A stretch of DNA of 64,000 bases from Rheinheimera pleomorphica (GCF_011634895.1 NZ_SIRR01000007.1:1-64000), one strand, 5' to 3'; shown: positions 9,185-24,151, counted from the first letter of the stretch. Made by a program: numbers and translations. The notes: generated by a model not told the origin, from the letters alone.

Positions 9185-9700
9185 ATGGCCGTTTTACATG
9201 TTTTACATTATCCCGACGACAGACTGCGTACTGTCGCCAAACCCGTTGACAGTGTTAATGCAGAAATTCAACAGCTGGTTGCTGACATGCTGGAAACCAT
9301 GTACGCCGAAAATGGTATCGGTTTAGCCGCTACCCAGGTCAATGTACATCAGCGCGTCGTCGTGATCGACGTGTCGGAAGATCGCAACGAACCTATGGTG
9401 TTTATCAACCCGGAAATCATTGCCCGCAGCGGCGACACCAGCTATGAAGAAGGCTGTCTGTCGGTGCCACAAAGTTATGCCAAAGTTGAACGCGCGGCTG
9501 ACATTACAGTAAAAGCGCTGGATAAGAACGGCAACCCCTTTGAATTAAAAGCTGATGGCTTGTTGGCAATTTGTTTGCAGCACGAGCTGGACCATTTAGT
9601 GGGTAAGCTGTTTATCGATTACCTGTCACCGTTAAAACGTGATCGGATCCGCAAAAAACTGGAAAAAGAAGCCAAAATGGCACAGCGCCACGCGCTGTAA
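9185..9700 (+). CDS. def: Peptide deformylase
   Basis: Removes the formyl group from the N-terminal methionine of nascent proteins, a metal-dependent ribosome-associated step. All three family motifs are intact in 171 residues: GIGLAATQ (44-51), EGCLS (89-93, metal ligand C91) and HELDH (133-137, ligands H133 and H137, catalytic E134). First gene of def-fmt-rsmB-trkA. Confidence 0.97.
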   Translation: MAVLHVLHYPDDRLRTVAKPVDSVNAEIQQLVADMLETMYAENGIGLAATQVNVHQRVVVIDVSEDRNEPMVFINPEIIARSGDTSYEEGCLSVPQSYAKVERAADITVKALDKNGNPFELKADGLLAICLQHELDHLVGKLFIDYLSPLKRDRIRKKLEKEAKMAQRHAL

Positions 9701-9712
9701 ACAGGATACACA

Positions 9713-10669
9713 GTGACCACTCCTTTACGTATTATTTTTGCCGGTACGCCGGATTTTGCCGCCCGCCATTTGCAGGCGTTGATCAGTGCCGGACATCAGG
9801 TTATTGCTGCTTATACTCAGCCAGACCGCCCCGCCGGACGCGGCCAGCAACTGCAACCCAGTGCCGTAAAGCAACTGGCACAGCAGCATGGCATAGCGGT
9901 ATATCAACCGAAATCCTTAAAAAAAGCCGCAGCCCAGGCCGAATTGGCCGCATTAAACGCTGATGTGATGGTAGTTGTCGCCTATGGTTTAATTTTACCG
10001 CAGGCCGTGCTGGATACACCCCGGCTGGGCTGTATTAACGTGCACGGCTCTTTGCTACCACGCTGGCGTGGCGCAGCGCCGATACAGCGGGCAATTTGGG
10101 CTGGTGATAGCGAAACCGGCATAACCATTATGCAAATGGACGCCGGGCTTGATACCGGCGCCATGTTAAGCACGGTAAGTTGTGCTATAAGCGATACTGA
10201 CACCAGTGCCTCACTGTACGACAAACTGGCAGTACTGGGGCCAGACGCACTACTCAGCGCCCTGCAAGATTTACCGGCATTACAACAACAGGCGCACGCT
10301 CAGGATAACGCGCTGGCAAGTTATGCGGAAAAACTGCACAAAGACGAAGCCCTGCTTGATTTCAGCAAAAGCGCTGACGCGCTGCAGCGCGAGATCCGCG
10401 CTTTTAATCCCTGGCCTGTCAGTTACCTTAGTCTGCCACAAGGCAATATCAAGATCTGGCAAGCGCACAGCGACACTGCAAATAGCGGGCAACCGGCCGG
10501 TACCGTGCTGGCAGCCGACAAGCAGGGCATTACCATTGCCTGTGCAGAAGGTGTGCTGATTATTACTCAGTTACAACCCCCCGGTAAAAAAGCTATGGCT
10601 GCCGCCGACTTCTTAAATGGCCGCGCCGACTGGCTTAGCCCCGGCACTCTTATTGGCCAGGACAAATGA
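9713..10669 (+). CDS. fmt: Methionyl-tRNA formyltransferase
   Basis: Formylates initiator Met-tRNA with 10-formyltetrahydrofolate. The 318 residues contain the catalytic segment around N109, H111 ([13 protein letters not shown]) and the DAGLDTGAM segment at 143-151, plus a C-terminal OB-like domain. The start is GTG at 9713 with an AACAGGAT ribosome site. It overlaps rsmB by 4 bases. Confidence 0.96.
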   Translation: MTTPLRIIFAGTPDFAARHLQALISAGHQVIAAYTQPDRPAGRGQQLQPSAVKQLAQQHGIAVYQPKSLKKAAAQAELAALNADVMVVVAYGLILPQAVLDTPRLGCINVHGSLLPRWRGAAPIQRAIWAGDSETGITIMQMDAGLDTGAMLSTVSCAISDTDTSASLYDKLAVLGPDALLSALQDLPALQQQAHAQDNALASYAEKLHKDEALLDFSKSADALQREIRAFNPWPVSYLSLPQGNIKIWQAHSDTANSGQPAGTVLAADKQGITIACAEGVLIITQLQPPGKKAMAAADFLNGRADWLSPGTLIGQDK

Positions 10670-11985
10670 GCCGTAACGTTCGCGTGCTGGCCGCGCGCAG
10701 CTGTTTTGATGTGGTCGATCAGGGCATGTCGTTATCAGAAGTGTTGCCCAAAGCACAGGCACAGCTAGATAACGCGCTGGATAAAGCCCTGTTGCAGGAG
10801 ATCTGTTTTGGCGTTATGCGCTATCTGCCACAGTTAGAAGCGGTGTGTAGCCAGTTAATGACAAAACCGCTGGTAAAACAGCTGCGGCCGCTACAGTTTT
10901 TGCTCTATGTTGGCATCTACCAGCTGAAGTTTATGCGCATACCCGATCATGCTGCCATCAGCGAAACCGTAGATGCAGCGCGCGAGCTAAAAGGCCAGTC
11001 GCTGACTAAGCTGATTAATGCTGTGTTGCGTAACGTGCAGCGTCAGCCAGCACTGTTCGATTTTGACACTGCCGCTGACGCCGTTAAATTTAACCACCCT
11101 GGTTGGCTGATTAACGCTTTGCAACAGGCCTACCCCGCACGCTGGCAACAGATACTGACTGCCAATCAGCAAAAAGCGCCGCTCTGGCTTAGAGTCAACC
11201 GCAATAAAATTCATCCGACAGACTACGCTGCAGCATTAACCCGCGCCGGTATTGAGTATTCCAGACCAATAGCTGACTTGCCTGCGGCAATTAAGTTGGC
11301 ACAGGCGCAGGATGTTACCACCCTGCCTGGTTACAGTGACGGTTGGTTTTCAGTACAGGATGGTGCAGCGCAGTATGCCGCCCAATTACTACTACCGGAT
11401 AATGGCCAGCATATCCTTGATGCTTGCTGTGCGCCGGGTGGCAAAACCTGCCATATTGTTGAGCTGGCACCACAGGCTGAATTGACCGCACTGGATAAAG
11501 ACCCCAAACGCCTGCTGCGGGTACATGATAACCTGGCCCGGTTAGGCCTGAGCGCACATGTCATAGCAGCAGATGCCGCCGAACCTGATAGCTGGTGGCA
11601 AGGTCAATTGTTTGAGCGCATTTTACTTGATGTGCCCTGCTCGGCTACCGGCGTGATCCGTCGCCATCCGGATATCCGCTGGTTGCGGAAAAAAGCCGAT
11701 ATTGCGGCGCTAGCTGAGCTACAGCAACGTATTTTACAGCAATGTTGGTCGCTACTGGCCCCGGGTGGCATCCTGCTTTATGCTACTTGCAGCGTGCTAC
11801 CGGAAGAGAATAGCGCCCAGATAGCGCAATTTTTGCAGCAACATAGCGATGCCAGGCTGGATGTACTGCCACAGCAAACCGCAGAACACCCCTTTGGCTG
11901 GCAATTGCTACCCGGCGAAAACGACATGGATGGCTTTTTCTACGCCCGCCTGATCAAAACGGCGACACACAGCGAGACAGTATGA
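10666..11985 (+). CDS. rsmB: 16S rRNA m5C967 methyltransferase RsmB
   Basis: Methylates C967 of 16S rRNA using S-adenosylmethionine. The 439 residues have a NusB-like RNA-binding N-terminal domain (about 1-130), the SAM-binding motif CCAPGGKT (254-261), and both catalytic cysteines of the RsmB/NOL1 family: C325 in PCSATG and C375 in [10 protein letters not shown]. Overlaps fmt and trkA by 4 bases each, so the operon is tightly coupled. Confidence 0.96.
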   Translation: MSRNVRVLAARSCFDVVDQGMSLSEVLPKAQAQLDNALDKALLQEICFGVMRYLPQLEAVCSQLMTKPLVKQLRPLQFLLYVGIYQLKFMRIPDHAAISETVDAARELKGQSLTKLINAVLRNVQRQPALFDFDTAADAVKFNHPGWLINALQQAYPARWQQILTANQQKAPLWLRVNRNKIHPTDYAAALTRAGIEYSRPIADLPAAIKLAQAQDVTTLPGYSDGWFSVQDGAAQYAAQLLLPDNGQHILDACCAPGGKTCHIVELAPQAELTALDKDPKRLLRVHDNLARLGLSAHVIAADAAEPDSWWQGQLFERILLDVPCSATGVIRRHPDIRWLRKKADIAALAELQQRILQQCWSLLAPGGILLYATCSVLPEENSAQIAQFLQQHSDARLDVLPQQTAEHPFGWQLLPGENDMDGFFYARLIKTATHSETV

Positions 11986-13358
11986 AAATTATTATCTTAG
12001 GTGCAGGCCAGGTCGGGGCGACGCTGGCAGAAAACCTGGTTGGCGAGCAGAACGATATCACTATTGTCGATAGCAATTTCGACAAATTACGCGCGCTACA
12101 GGATCGTTTTGACCTGCAGGTCGTACATGGCCATGGTTCACACCCGGATATCCTGAAAAAGGCCGGCGCCGAAGATGCTGACATGGTCATTGCGGTGACC
12201 AATAGTGATGAAGTCAATATCGTTGCCTGTCAGGTTGCCTACAGCATTTTTAGTACACCGCTAAAAATTGCCCGTATCCGCACTAACCAGTATCTGAAGT
12301 ACCGCGATCAGCTGTTTCATAAAGACGATATGCCGGTTGATCACTTTATTGCGCCCGAAGCGTTGGTGACCAACTATATTCGTCGTTTAATTGATTACCC
12401 AGGCGCATTGCAGGTGGTGGAATTTGCCGGTGGTAAAGTCAGCCTGGTTGCCGTTAAAGCCTATTACGGCGGTTTGCTGGTTGGCCATGCCTTGTCGGCA
12501 TTAAAAGAACATATGCCGAATATTGAAACCCGGGTGGCCGCCATTTATCGCCGTGGCCATGCTATCAAGCCACTGGGCACCACCATTATTGAAGCCGACG
12601 ATGAAGTATTTTTTGTCGCCGCCACTAAGCATATTCGCGCCGTGATGAGCGAGCTGCAAAAGCTTGAACGTAGCTATCGTCGCATTATGATTGCCGGTGG
12701 CGGCAACGTTGGTTTTGGCCTGGCCCGCGCACTGGAAAAAACCCATAACGTTAAATTGATTGAACGCGGCAAAGAGCGGGCCGAGTTCCTGTCCAGCGCG
12801 TTGGACAATACCGTGGTGTATGTTGGCGATGCTTCTGATCCGGAGCTGTTAGAGGAAGAAAACATCGAGCAGGTCGATGTCTTTATTGCAGTAACCAATG
12901 ACGATGAAGCCAATATTATGTCTGCCATGCTGGCCAAGCGTATGGGCGCGCAAAAAACCATGGTGCTGATAAAACGCGGCGCCTACGTTGATTTACTGCA
13001 AGGCGGCGAAGTCGATATCGCCGTATCGCCACAGCAAGCCACTATCTCAGCGTTACTTACCCACATCCGCCGTGGTGATATTGTTAACGTGTACTCACTA
13101 CGCCGCGGTGCCGCAGAAGCCATAGAAGCCATCGCCCATGGCGACAGTAGCACCAGCAAGGTGGTCGGCAAAGCCATTGGCAGCATTAAGCTGCCGCCGG
13201 GCACGACAATAGGCGCCATAGTCCGCGGCGAAGAAGTACTGATAGCGCACGACAGCACCGTGATTGAGACCGACGACCACGTTATTTTATTTATGGTGGA
13301 TAAAAAGCATATCGTCGAAGTAGAAAAGCTATTCCAGGTCAGCGCCATCTTTATCTGA
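11982..13358 (+). CDS. trkA: Trk potassium uptake system NAD-binding subunit TrkA
   Basis: Cytoplasmic gating subunit of the Trk K+ transporter. The 458 residues form two tandem RCK units, each with a Rossmann NAD site: [11 protein letters not shown] at 7-17 and [13 protein letters not shown] near 233-245, each followed by a TrkA-C domain. The partner channel gene trkH is immediately downstream but convergent, so it is made from a separate transcript. Confidence 0.96.
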   Translation: MKIIILGAGQVGATLAENLVGEQNDITIVDSNFDKLRALQDRFDLQVVHGHGSHPDILKKAGAEDADMVIAVTNSDEVNIVACQVAYSIFSTPLKIARIRTNQYLKYRDQLFHKDDMPVDHFIAPEALVTNYIRRLIDYPGALQVVEFAGGKVSLVAVKAYYGGLLVGHALSALKEHMPNIETRVAAIYRRGHAIKPLGTTIIEADDEVFFVAATKHIRAVMSELQKLERSYRRIMIAGGGNVGFGLARALEKTHNVKLIERGKERAEFLSSALDNTVVYVGDASDPELLEEENIEQVDVFIAVTNDDEANIMSAMLAKRMGAQKTMVLIKRGAYVDLLQGGEVDIAVSPQQATISALLTHIRRGDIVNVYSLRRGAAEAIEAIAHGDSSTSKVVGKAIGSIKLPPGTTIGAIVRGEEVLIAHDSTVIETDDHVILFMVDKKHIVEVEKLFQVSAIFI

Positions 13359-13370
13359 GCGCAGCCAATG

Positions 13371-13396
13371 TTAAGCCGCCTCAGGCCGCGGCTTAA
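13371..13396. terminator. Shared hairpin between trkA and trkH
   Basis: TTAAGCCGC (13371-13379) pairs perfectly with GCGGCTTAA (13388-13396) around an 8-base loop, between convergent trkA and trkH and reaching over the trkH stop codon. Probably a bidirectional terminator. Confidence 0.6.
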
Positions 13397-14844
13397 TCTT
13401 TCCAGAAAGCCGGCGTAAACAGCACCAGCAAAGTGAAGATCTCCAAACGGCCAAATACCATGGCAATGATTAGCAACCATTTGCTGCTATCAGGAATGCT
13501 GCCAAAATTGGCCGCAACCTCACCTAAACCCGGCCCCAGGTTATTCAGACAGGCCGCCGTGGCGGTAAAAGCCGTAATATTGTCCAGCCCGGTTAAAATC
13601 AACAGCAGCATAATCACCACAAATACCAGCGCATAGGCGGCAAAAAAGCCCCACACGGCTTCTACGATACGGTCAGCCACCGCGCGCCGGCCCAGCTTAA
13701 TGGCATACACGGCTCTGGGGTGGATAAGCCGGTTTAGCTCGCGGGTACCCTGTAAAAACAACAGTACTACCCGTACCACCTTCATGCCGCCACCGGTAGA
13801 GCCGGCGCAGCCGCCAATAAAACTGGAAAATATCAGTAAAATAGGTAAAAACAGCGGCCAGGCGGCAAAGCCGTCAGTGGCAAAGCCTGCGGTAGTTGAA
13901 ATGGAAACCGCTTGAAAAGCCGCATGATTTAATGCTTCGGCGCTACTGCTATAAACATTGGTATACAGTAACACCGCAAAGCAGATAAAAATCAGCGCAG
14001 CCTGAATGAACAAAAACGCTTTAAATTCGGGATCACGAAAATAGGTGCTGACGCTTTTTCCACGAATAGCAGCAAAGTGCAGCGGAAAATTGATTGCACT
14101 GAGCAGCAGAAAAATGACACAGATAGCGTTAATCAGCGGGCTGTTAAAATAGCCAATACTGGCATCATAAGTAGAGAAACCACCAATGGCGACAGTAGAA
14201 AATGCATGGCAGATGGCATCAAACCAGCTCATGCCGGCCAGAAAAAACGCCAGCGCACAGGCCATTGTTAACGCCAGATAGATATACCACAGGTGCTTAG
14301 CCGTATCGGCAATGCGTGGCGTCATCTTGTTGTCTTTTACTGGCCCCGGCGTTTCCGCGCGGTACAGCTGCATACCCCCGACACCAAGCATCGGCAGTAT
14401 CGCCACCGCCAGTACGATGATCCCCATGCCGCCTAACCATTGCAGTTGCTGGCGATAATACAAAATCGCTTTTGGCAGAAACTCAATGCCGGTTAATACT
14501 GTGGCCCCTGTCGTCGTCAGGCCGGAGAATGCCTCAAACATAGCACTGGCCAGATTCAACTGCGGGTTGCTGGCCAGCATCAGCGGTATGGCCCCCACGG
14601 CGCCCAGTACTATCCAAAACAGTACGACAATTAAAAAGCCATCCCGTACTTTTAATTCCGCTTTAAAGCGCCGGTTTGGGTACCAGATTAAAAAGCCTAC
14701 GACCAAGCACAATACGAAAGACAATATAAAAGGGACTCCGGCACCATCTTTGTAGCCATAAGCGACAAATGCCGGCGGTACCATACTGATACTAAAAATA
14801 GCGATCAGCAGGCCCAGAATACGGATTATTGAGCGGTATTGCAT
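13393..14844 (-). CDS. trkH: Trk potassium transporter membrane subunit TrkH
   Basis: K+-translocating membrane subunit of the SKT family. The 483 residues contain multiple hydrophobic helices and the glycine-centred selectivity-filter loops: FSGLTTTGATVLTG, FSTVAIGGFSTYD, STTAGFATDGF and LNNLGPGLGEVA. AAGGT precedes the ATG. It is transcribed toward trkA, and pepQ is 22 bases upstream on the same strand, as in the E. coli trkH-yigZ-pepQ region. Confidence 0.96.
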   Translation of the reverse strand: MQYRSIIRILGLLIAIFSISMVPPAFVAYGYKDGAGVPFILSFVLCLVVGFLIWYPNRRFKAELKVRDGFLIVVLFWIVLGAVGAIPLMLASNPQLNLASAMFEAFSGLTTTGATVLTGIEFLPKAILYYRQQLQWLGGMGIIVLAVAILPMLGVGGMQLYRAETPGPVKDNKMTPRIADTAKHLWYIYLALTMACALAFFLAGMSWFDAICHAFSTVAIGGFSTYDASIGYFNSPLINAICVIFLLLSAINFPLHFAAIRGKSVSTYFRDPEFKAFLFIQAALIFICFAVLLYTNVYSSSAEALNHAAFQAVSISTTAGFATDGFAAWPLFLPILLIFSSFIGGCAGSTGGGMKVVRVVLLFLQGTRELNRLIHPRAVYAIKLGRRAVADRIVEAVWGFFAAYALVFVVIMLLLILTGLDNITAFTATAACLNNLGPGLGEVAANFGSIPDSSKWLLIIAMVFGRLEIFTLLVLFTPAFWKD

Positions 14845-14866
14845 ACCTTAGCCGCACTCCCTGCGC

Positions 14867-16237
<1,371 letters not shown>

Positions 16238-18151
16238 TTAATCTAGCACGACCCCAATCTGCATTGTCGTCAGTGGCTTGAATACGTCATTAGGCGTATT
16301 CAGGCGGATATTATAGATCTGATAATACGCCATTACCGCTTTGACGTAATCACGGGTTTCCCGGTACGGAATAGTTTCTACCCAGACATCCGCCGGCACG
16401 GCATAATCTTGTGGTACCCACTGTTTTACCCGGCTATAGCCAGCGTTATAGGCCGCAGTTGCCATCAACAGGTTGCCATCATTGCGCTTTCGCAGGTAGT
16501 TTAAATAGTCGGTACCGTAGTCAATATTAGTAACCGGATTATACAGCTGCGCCAACTTTACCGGCTTTTTCGCAATTTCACGCGCTGTCGCCGGCATAAG
16601 CTGCATTAAACCGCGTGCGCCTACCGGCGAAGCGGCATCTGCCATAAAAGAGCTTTCACGCCGGGCTATTGCCATCGCCCACCCCGAATCAATCTCGGCT
16701 TTGGCAGCCGACTGGTTAATTTCCTCCTGAAACGCCAGCGGAAAACGCAGCTCGACATCATCCCAGTAGCCAACATCGGCCAGCGAGAAAATAGCCCGCT
16801 CATACCATTGCAACTGATGCGCTAGCTTGGCGGATACCAGCTTTTGCTGCTCATCAGAGCTATCCTGCAGGTGGTTCCATTCACGCCGCGCTTCGGTTAA
16901 ACGGCCCAGCGCCAGCCATTCCTGCGCCCGGCGTACTGCCGGATGCTGCTGCAAGCTGTTTAGCTCTTGCTCGGATACCGTCACTGGTGCATGCGCCAGG
17001 CTTGGCGGCAAACCTAATTTGGCTGCAGCCATAAAGCCATAAAAGTGCCGCTGCAGGGCTAACTGTTCAAATAACGGCTTAGCTTTTTCTGCCTGGCCCT
17101 GCTGCTCATAGGCTCGGGCCAGCCAATAGCGCCAACTGCTGTCGTCGCGAATATCTGGCGGAAAGGCTTCTATCACCTGCTGTACGCGGGGCCAATCCAA
17201 TTGCGCCAAAGCATGGCTAACCTGCCAATGCGCCAGGGTTTGATCCAGTAGCTCTGCCGGCAGCTGCGCCAGCCAACTACCAGCTTGTTCATCCCCCTTG
17301 CTGGCCAGCGCTATAGCAAACTGTCGCTGCACATCCAGCCGCTGCGCAGGCGTAAAATAAGGATCATTAACAAACTTATGCCACAGCGCCAGCGCCTGCT
17401 TTGGATTACGCCAGATCAGACGTTTTAAGCCATAGGCCAGCACATCACGTTCCTGCACTTTTTTCAGCGGAAAAAATTTAGCCCCCGCGATCACGGCAGG
17501 GTTGCGCCGCGTTTTTAAATACATGTCAGCCAGATAGTGCTGCGCTGCCGGTAGTTGGGTTTTCAGATAAGGAATTAAGCTGGCGTCGCCCCCTTCCGCC
17601 GCCAACCTTATGCGTTGCCATACCAAAGCGGGGGTTTGCTGGCCAGCTTTGCGCCAGGCGCTAAATAAGGGATCGCAGGCCTTAGGCTGAGATTTGCCCG
17701 CCAGCCACAGGTTGCTGACATCAGGCCACAGTGCGGCGCTATCGACATCTTTCGCCGCCAGCTGAAAACGTAGGGCCAGACATTCCAGCTCAGCATCGCC
17801 GGATCCCGGATAGTTAGCCAGATAGGTGCCAGCCTGTTGCCGACGGGCTAAATCCAGTAGCCAGGGTTTGCGTAACGGCCAGTCCAGTGGCGTATTTTTA
17901 TATTGCTGCAAAAAGTCGGCAATACGCTGATCAGCATTAAGAAACTGCTGTAAACGCCGCTGCTGTAAATAAGGTTGCAACGGATAGTCAGCAAATTTAC
18001 TTAGCAACTTTTGCGCCTGTGGGTACTGCAGGCTGCCAATCTGGCGCTCGGCCTGAATAAACTCGTTACGTAACGCTGCCTCAGAAGACACTGATGCCGC
18101 AGCCAGCGGGATCAGGAGCAGGTTACTCAACATTAAAACCGCACGTTTCAC
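16238..18151 (-). CDS. slt: Soluble lytic murein transglycosylase Slt
   Basis: Periplasmic enzyme that cleaves the MurNAc-GlcNAc bond to form 1,6-anhydro products during cell-wall turnover. The 637 residues have an N-terminal signal peptide (about 1-18), a long alpha-helical superhelix of the Slt70 type, and the C-terminal SLT domain with ARRESSFMADAASPVGARG (catalytic Glu in RRESS), GLMQLMPATA and AAYNAGYSRV. Full length for the family. It is divergent from fadB. Confidence 0.94.
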   Translation of the reverse strand: MKRAVLMLSNLLLIPLAAASVSSEAALRNEFIQAERQIGSLQYPQAQKLLSKFADYPLQPYLQQRRLQQFLNADQRIADFLQQYKNTPLDWPLRKPWLLDLARRQQAGTYLANYPGSGDAELECLALRFQLAAKDVDSAALWPDVSNLWLAGKSQPKACDPLFSAWRKAGQQTPALVWQRIRLAAEGGDASLIPYLKTQLPAAQHYLADMYLKTRRNPAVIAGAKFFPLKKVQERDVLAYGLKRLIWRNPKQALALWHKFVNDPYFTPAQRLDVQRQFAIALASKGDEQAGSWLAQLPAELLDQTLAHWQVSHALAQLDWPRVQQVIEAFPPDIRDDSSWRYWLARAYEQQGQAEKAKPLFEQLALQRHFYGFMAAAKLGLPPSLAHAPVTVSEQELNSLQQHPAVRRAQEWLALGRLTEARREWNHLQDSSDEQQKLVSAKLAHQLQWYERAIFSLADVGYWDDVELRFPLAFQEEINQSAAKAEIDSGWAMAIARRESSFMADAASPVGARGLMQLMPATAREIAKKPVKLAQLYNPVTNIDYGTDYLNYLRKRNDGNLLMATAAYNAGYSRVKQWVPQDYAVPADVWVETIPYRETRDYVKAVMAYYQIYNIRLNTPNDVFKPLTTMQIGVVLD

Positions 18152-18225
18152 TGTGATAACCCCGATAAAAACACGAAAAAGAAAAATAACACCTATAGTT
18201 AGTGCTAAACGTCGCCTGCAAATTC

Positions 18226-18237
18226 AAACATGCGTTT
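18226..18237. promoter_or_regulatory. Palindromic operator candidate upstream of fadBA
   Basis: AAACATGCGTTT is an imperfect palindrome with perfect AAAC/GTTT arms, 104 bases before the fadB ATG. It resembles the site of PsrA, the TetR-type regulator of fatty acid degradation in several gammaproteobacteria. Assignment to PsrA (or FadR) is inference. Confidence 0.4.
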
Positions 18238-18340
18238 AAATAACGGTTGAATTTTTTTGCGAACCGCGACACACTGAGCACGACAACCTCATCGTACCAG
18301 TTGCGAAGAACCCTAATATACGCGACCAAGGAGCACCGTT

Positions 18341-21674
<3,334 letters not shown>

Positions 21675-21702
21675 ACTGGCAGCCATAAGCACAATCGCAT
21701 AG

Positions 21703-21730
21703 AATAAGGGCCGTTTTAACGGCCCTTATT
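21703..21730 (+). terminator. fadBA terminator
   Basis: AATAAGGGCC (21703-21712) pairs perfectly with GGCCCTTATT (21721-21730) around the 8-base loop GTTTTAAC, followed by TATT. A good intrinsic terminator position for fadBA and nearly symmetric, so it may also work leftward. Confidence 0.7.
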
Positions 21731-21907
21731 TATTGGCTGAAACGGTGCGGCAAACTGCAGCCCTGAAGCTTGCAACCCCGATCCCGCAACCACAGAGTGT
21801 CTGAGGATTTGCGCCAGCAAAGCCGAGTTGCTGTGGTGAGGACAGCGGGTGTTACAAACTTCGCAAAGCTGCTGATGATAACTCTGCACCGGTTTAAACA
21901 CTGCCAT
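21716..21907 (-). CDS. Doubtful small Cys/His-rich ORF
   Basis: A 63-codon leftward frame in the fadA-tusA gap whose product would contain CEVCNTRCPHH (a CxxC-x3-C-PHH cluster that could bind a metal) but no domain I recognise. Against it: no good Shine-Dalgarno, and its last codons are made from the fadBA terminator hairpin. It may be chance. Confidence 0.25.
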   Translation of the reverse strand: MAVFKPVQSYHQQLCEVCNTRCPHHSNSALLAQILRHSVVAGSGLQASGLQFAAPFQPINKGR

Positions 21908-22093
21908 GCTCGCCCCAGCGGGTTTACGGGCATCCTGCCCTACAACTGTGCGACACGGCTACGCCGGGCGCTGCTGCTCCTGCAGCCTCGCCAGTCGCAT
22001 TCGCTGCGCTCGTAGTCTGTGGCTGTGCTGTCAATGTTTTAACCTCAGCGCCCGTTTCGTGGTGCTGTAACGTACAATTTTATCGGAGTACAG
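21731..22093. other. Gap between fadBA terminator and tusA
   Basis: About 360 bases without a convincing gene. The doubtful frame at 21716-21907 covers the left part. At 21928-21940 is GGGCATCCTGCCC, which as minus-strand RNA folds to a hairpin with GGA in the loop. The stretch 21941-22020 is GC-rich and looks like an intergenic repeat, though I cannot confirm copies elsewhere. The 30 bases before tusA probably hold its promoter and a CGGAG ribosome site. Confidence 0.5.
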
Positions 22094-22342
22094 ATGGAAG
22101 ATATTTTCAGCAGCGCAGATCAAACACTGGACGCCTTAGGCCTACGCTGCCCCGAGCCGGTAATGATGGTACGGCTGCAACTTCGCAAAATGCTGGTGGG
22201 TGAAACCTTGCTGATTATCGCCGACGACCCGGCCACCACCCGCGATATTCCGGCATTCTGCCGCTTTATGGATCATGAGTTAGTGGGCAGTAATACGACT
22301 GAATTACCATATCGCTACATAGTTAAAAAATTATCTGGTTAA
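22094..22342 (+). CDS. tusA: Sulfur carrier protein TusA
   Basis: Small cytoplasmic sulfur-transfer protein; accepts persulfide from a cysteine desulfurase and passes it on for thiolation of tRNA wobble uridine and other uses. The 82 residues show the family motif [14 protein letters not shown] with the sulfur-carrying cysteine C19 in the CPEP motif. CGGAG lies upstream of the ATG. Single-gene unit here. Confidence 0.94.
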   Translation: MEDIFSSADQTLDALGLRCPEPVMMVRLQLRKMLVGETLLIIADDPATTRDIPAFCRFMDHELVGSNTTELPYRYIVKKLSG

Positions 22343-22351
22343 CTTTACTAA

Positions 22352-22654
22352 TTAAAAGCGATTGAACTGCCTTTCACAAGGTACACCGTCCCCATCACCA
22401 TCCATTTTCGTATCCGGGCAATTTCTTAGGAAGAATACTGCTTCCTCATAAGAGTTCATTTCACTACAGTGTTGCCGGCCGTCGCAGCGAAACTGTGAGG
22501 CATTAGCCACCGCAAGGGCTTTATTAATTGGCACGGTGTAATCAGGCAACACTTTTGGCACAGAAATAGGTTCTGCTACTGATGATGAACTTTGTTTTTG
22601 GTAGTAATTCCAGGCACCGAAGGCAATCAGCGCGATAAGTAACAGTTTTTTCAA
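22352..22654 (-). CDS. Excalibur calcium-binding domain protein
   Basis: A 100-residue membrane-anchored or exported protein. A hydrophobic N-terminal helix (KKLLLIALIAFGAWNYY) is followed by a linker and a C-terminal Excalibur domain with the aspartate loop DGDGDGVPCE and paired cysteines (CDGRQHCSEM ... NCPDTK). TTG at 22654 is chosen because GGGAA lies 7 bases upstream and the helix then starts at residue 2; the frame stays open 28 codons further upstream without helix-like content. The function of the family is unknown beyond predicted Ca2+ binding. Confidence 0.75.
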   Translation of the reverse strand: MKKLLLIALIAFGAWNYYQKQSSSSVAEPISVPKVLPDYTVPINKALAVANASQFRCDGRQHCSEMNSYEEAVFFLRNCPDTKMDGDGDGVPCERQFNRF

Positions 22655-22790
22655 TGCGAGCTTCCCTGTTATATGGTCCCTTACCACTCTTAGGTGGCTG
22701 CAAGTTTCTAACTTAGTGGATAAAACAGGTAACGGCAATGGTTTTGTTTTCGAGCAGACTATTGCGGCTAATGTTGAACGCTAAACAGCA

Positions 22791-23051
22791 TTAGTTTCGG
22801 TGTTCGTTATCATTTACACCATCAAAAGGCGGTTTAAGTAACTCAGCAAGCGGGATATTTACATTGCCTGCAGCTTCTTCTTGCTGGTAAAGCTTTATCA
22901 GCTTGGCCAGTTCGAGCTCAAACATATATGAGCTTTCTTCATAGTCATCGCTATCAACTGTGGCCGATTGCGACAAGAAATCATTATGCTTAATGGCCGT
23001 TTGCAACGCCTGAATGCAGACAGATAACGTTCTAACGTCAACCTGTGGCAT
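22791..23051 (-). CDS. Hypothetical small acidic protein
   Basis: An 86-residue predicted cytoplasmic protein with no domain I recognise. It is helical in appearance and acidic in the middle (DSDDYEESSYMFELELAKLIKLYQQEE). No signal peptide or membrane segment. No strong Shine-Dalgarno is seen. It lies between the Excalibur gene and the protease on the same strand, with gaps of 136 and 46 bases. Confidence 0.6.
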   Translation of the reverse strand: MPQVDVRTLSVCIQALQTAIKHNDFLSQSATVDSDDYEESSYMFELELAKLIKLYQQEEAAGNVNIPLAELLKPPFDGVNDNEHRN

Positions 23052-23097
23052 GAGTTTTTACTTTCACTTTAATCCCTGCCTTCTGTCACTTTTAACA

Positions 23098-23970
23098 TTA
23101 CACCGGCGTTTTCAAACTTATCGATGCACAAATACCGGGTAAATTTTCTGCTGTCATGCCATCTTGCAGGAAGCCGTCGGATGAGCTGAGTTTGGCTCTA
23201 TCACTGTCGTCAGCAGTCATTACCTGATCGATCCAATTGGCATGGCTGGATACGCGGGTATACAGCTCTTTAACGCCGTACTCGCCAACGTCTTTAAACC
23301 ATGAATCTACTCTGGAGCTGACGCCAAGCAGGTAATAGCCATCGTCTTTTTTCAGATACGCCGGGCCACCGCTGTCGCCATTGCCCGATACGCCTTCCAG
23401 CTCAAGTCCGTTCTGGCCTTGCTCAAACACAAACCTCAAATCGGATTGCGTCACGGCGGTCACTTTATTCTGTGCCTTACGCAGCACGCCGTTGTTTTCT
23501 TTGTAGCCAATAGTTTCGCCGGTTAACCCCGTCCCGGTTCCGCCACTGCCGATAAACCACAGCACCTGATCACGCTCATCCTGCTGGCGGTATAGTTTTG
23601 CCGGTTCAACACTCAGCACCGGCTTGGTCAGCTGGATCAGGGCTAAATCATTCTGCTCACCTAATTGATAAGACGGATAGCTATAACGTGCCTGCACCTG
23701 AACCAGTTCGTCGCCTACCGAAATGGTCTGGCCCGGATTAAGACAAAACACGGTATGCGCTGCCGTCAGCACCCATTGTGGCGCAATCAGCGTGCCGTGT
23801 ACGCCTATATTGTAAAAGGTCGCCAACGGCGGAAAATCTGTTTTCGAGGCGAGATACTGCTCTGCCGGTTTATCATGACGAATAACAATGGCCGAGGCTG
23901 GGGCAGTCAGCATAGCAGTGGATATTAGCAAAGCTACGCTTAACAACTTTAAATGGGTATTACTGCGCAT
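23098..23970 (-). CDS. Secreted trypsin-like serine protease (S1 family)
   Basis: A 290-residue exported endopeptidase. A signal peptide covers about 1-27 (LLSVALLISTAMLTAPASA). The chymotrypsin-fold triad is visible: H72 in LTAAHT, D108 in EQNDLALIQL and S200 in GNGDSGGPAY. There is a C-terminal extension of about 30 residues past the usual last helix. The substrate is unknown; members of this family in marine gammaproteobacteria are often extracellular. Single gene. Confidence 0.9.
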   Translation of the reverse strand: MRSNTHLKLLSVALLISTAMLTAPASAIVIRHDKPAEQYLASKTDFPPLATFYNIGVHGTLIAPQWVLTAAHTVFCLNPGQTISVGDELVQVQARYSYPSYQLGEQNDLALIQLTKPVLSVEPAKLYRQQDERDQVLWFIGSGGTGTGLTGETIGYKENNGVLRKAQNKVTAVTQSDLRFVFEQGQNGLELEGVSGNGDSGGPAYLKKDDGYYLLGVSSRVDSWFKDVGEYGVKELYTRVSSHANWIDQVMTADDSDRAKLSSSDGFLQDGMTAENLPGICASISLKTPV

Positions 23971-24151
23971 TAGTGTATTCTTACAGGGCTTTTGATAAAT
24001 ATTAAACTGACAGAAAACCGCGTAACAGTTAAGTCATTAAATGTAAGTAGATTTATTGGCTGCAATAGTTTACTCACACCTGTTGTTATAATTTCGCACT
24101 TGGCCCACATTGCCGTCTGATCGTAGTTTTTTGTGCTAGCCTCAAGAGTAT

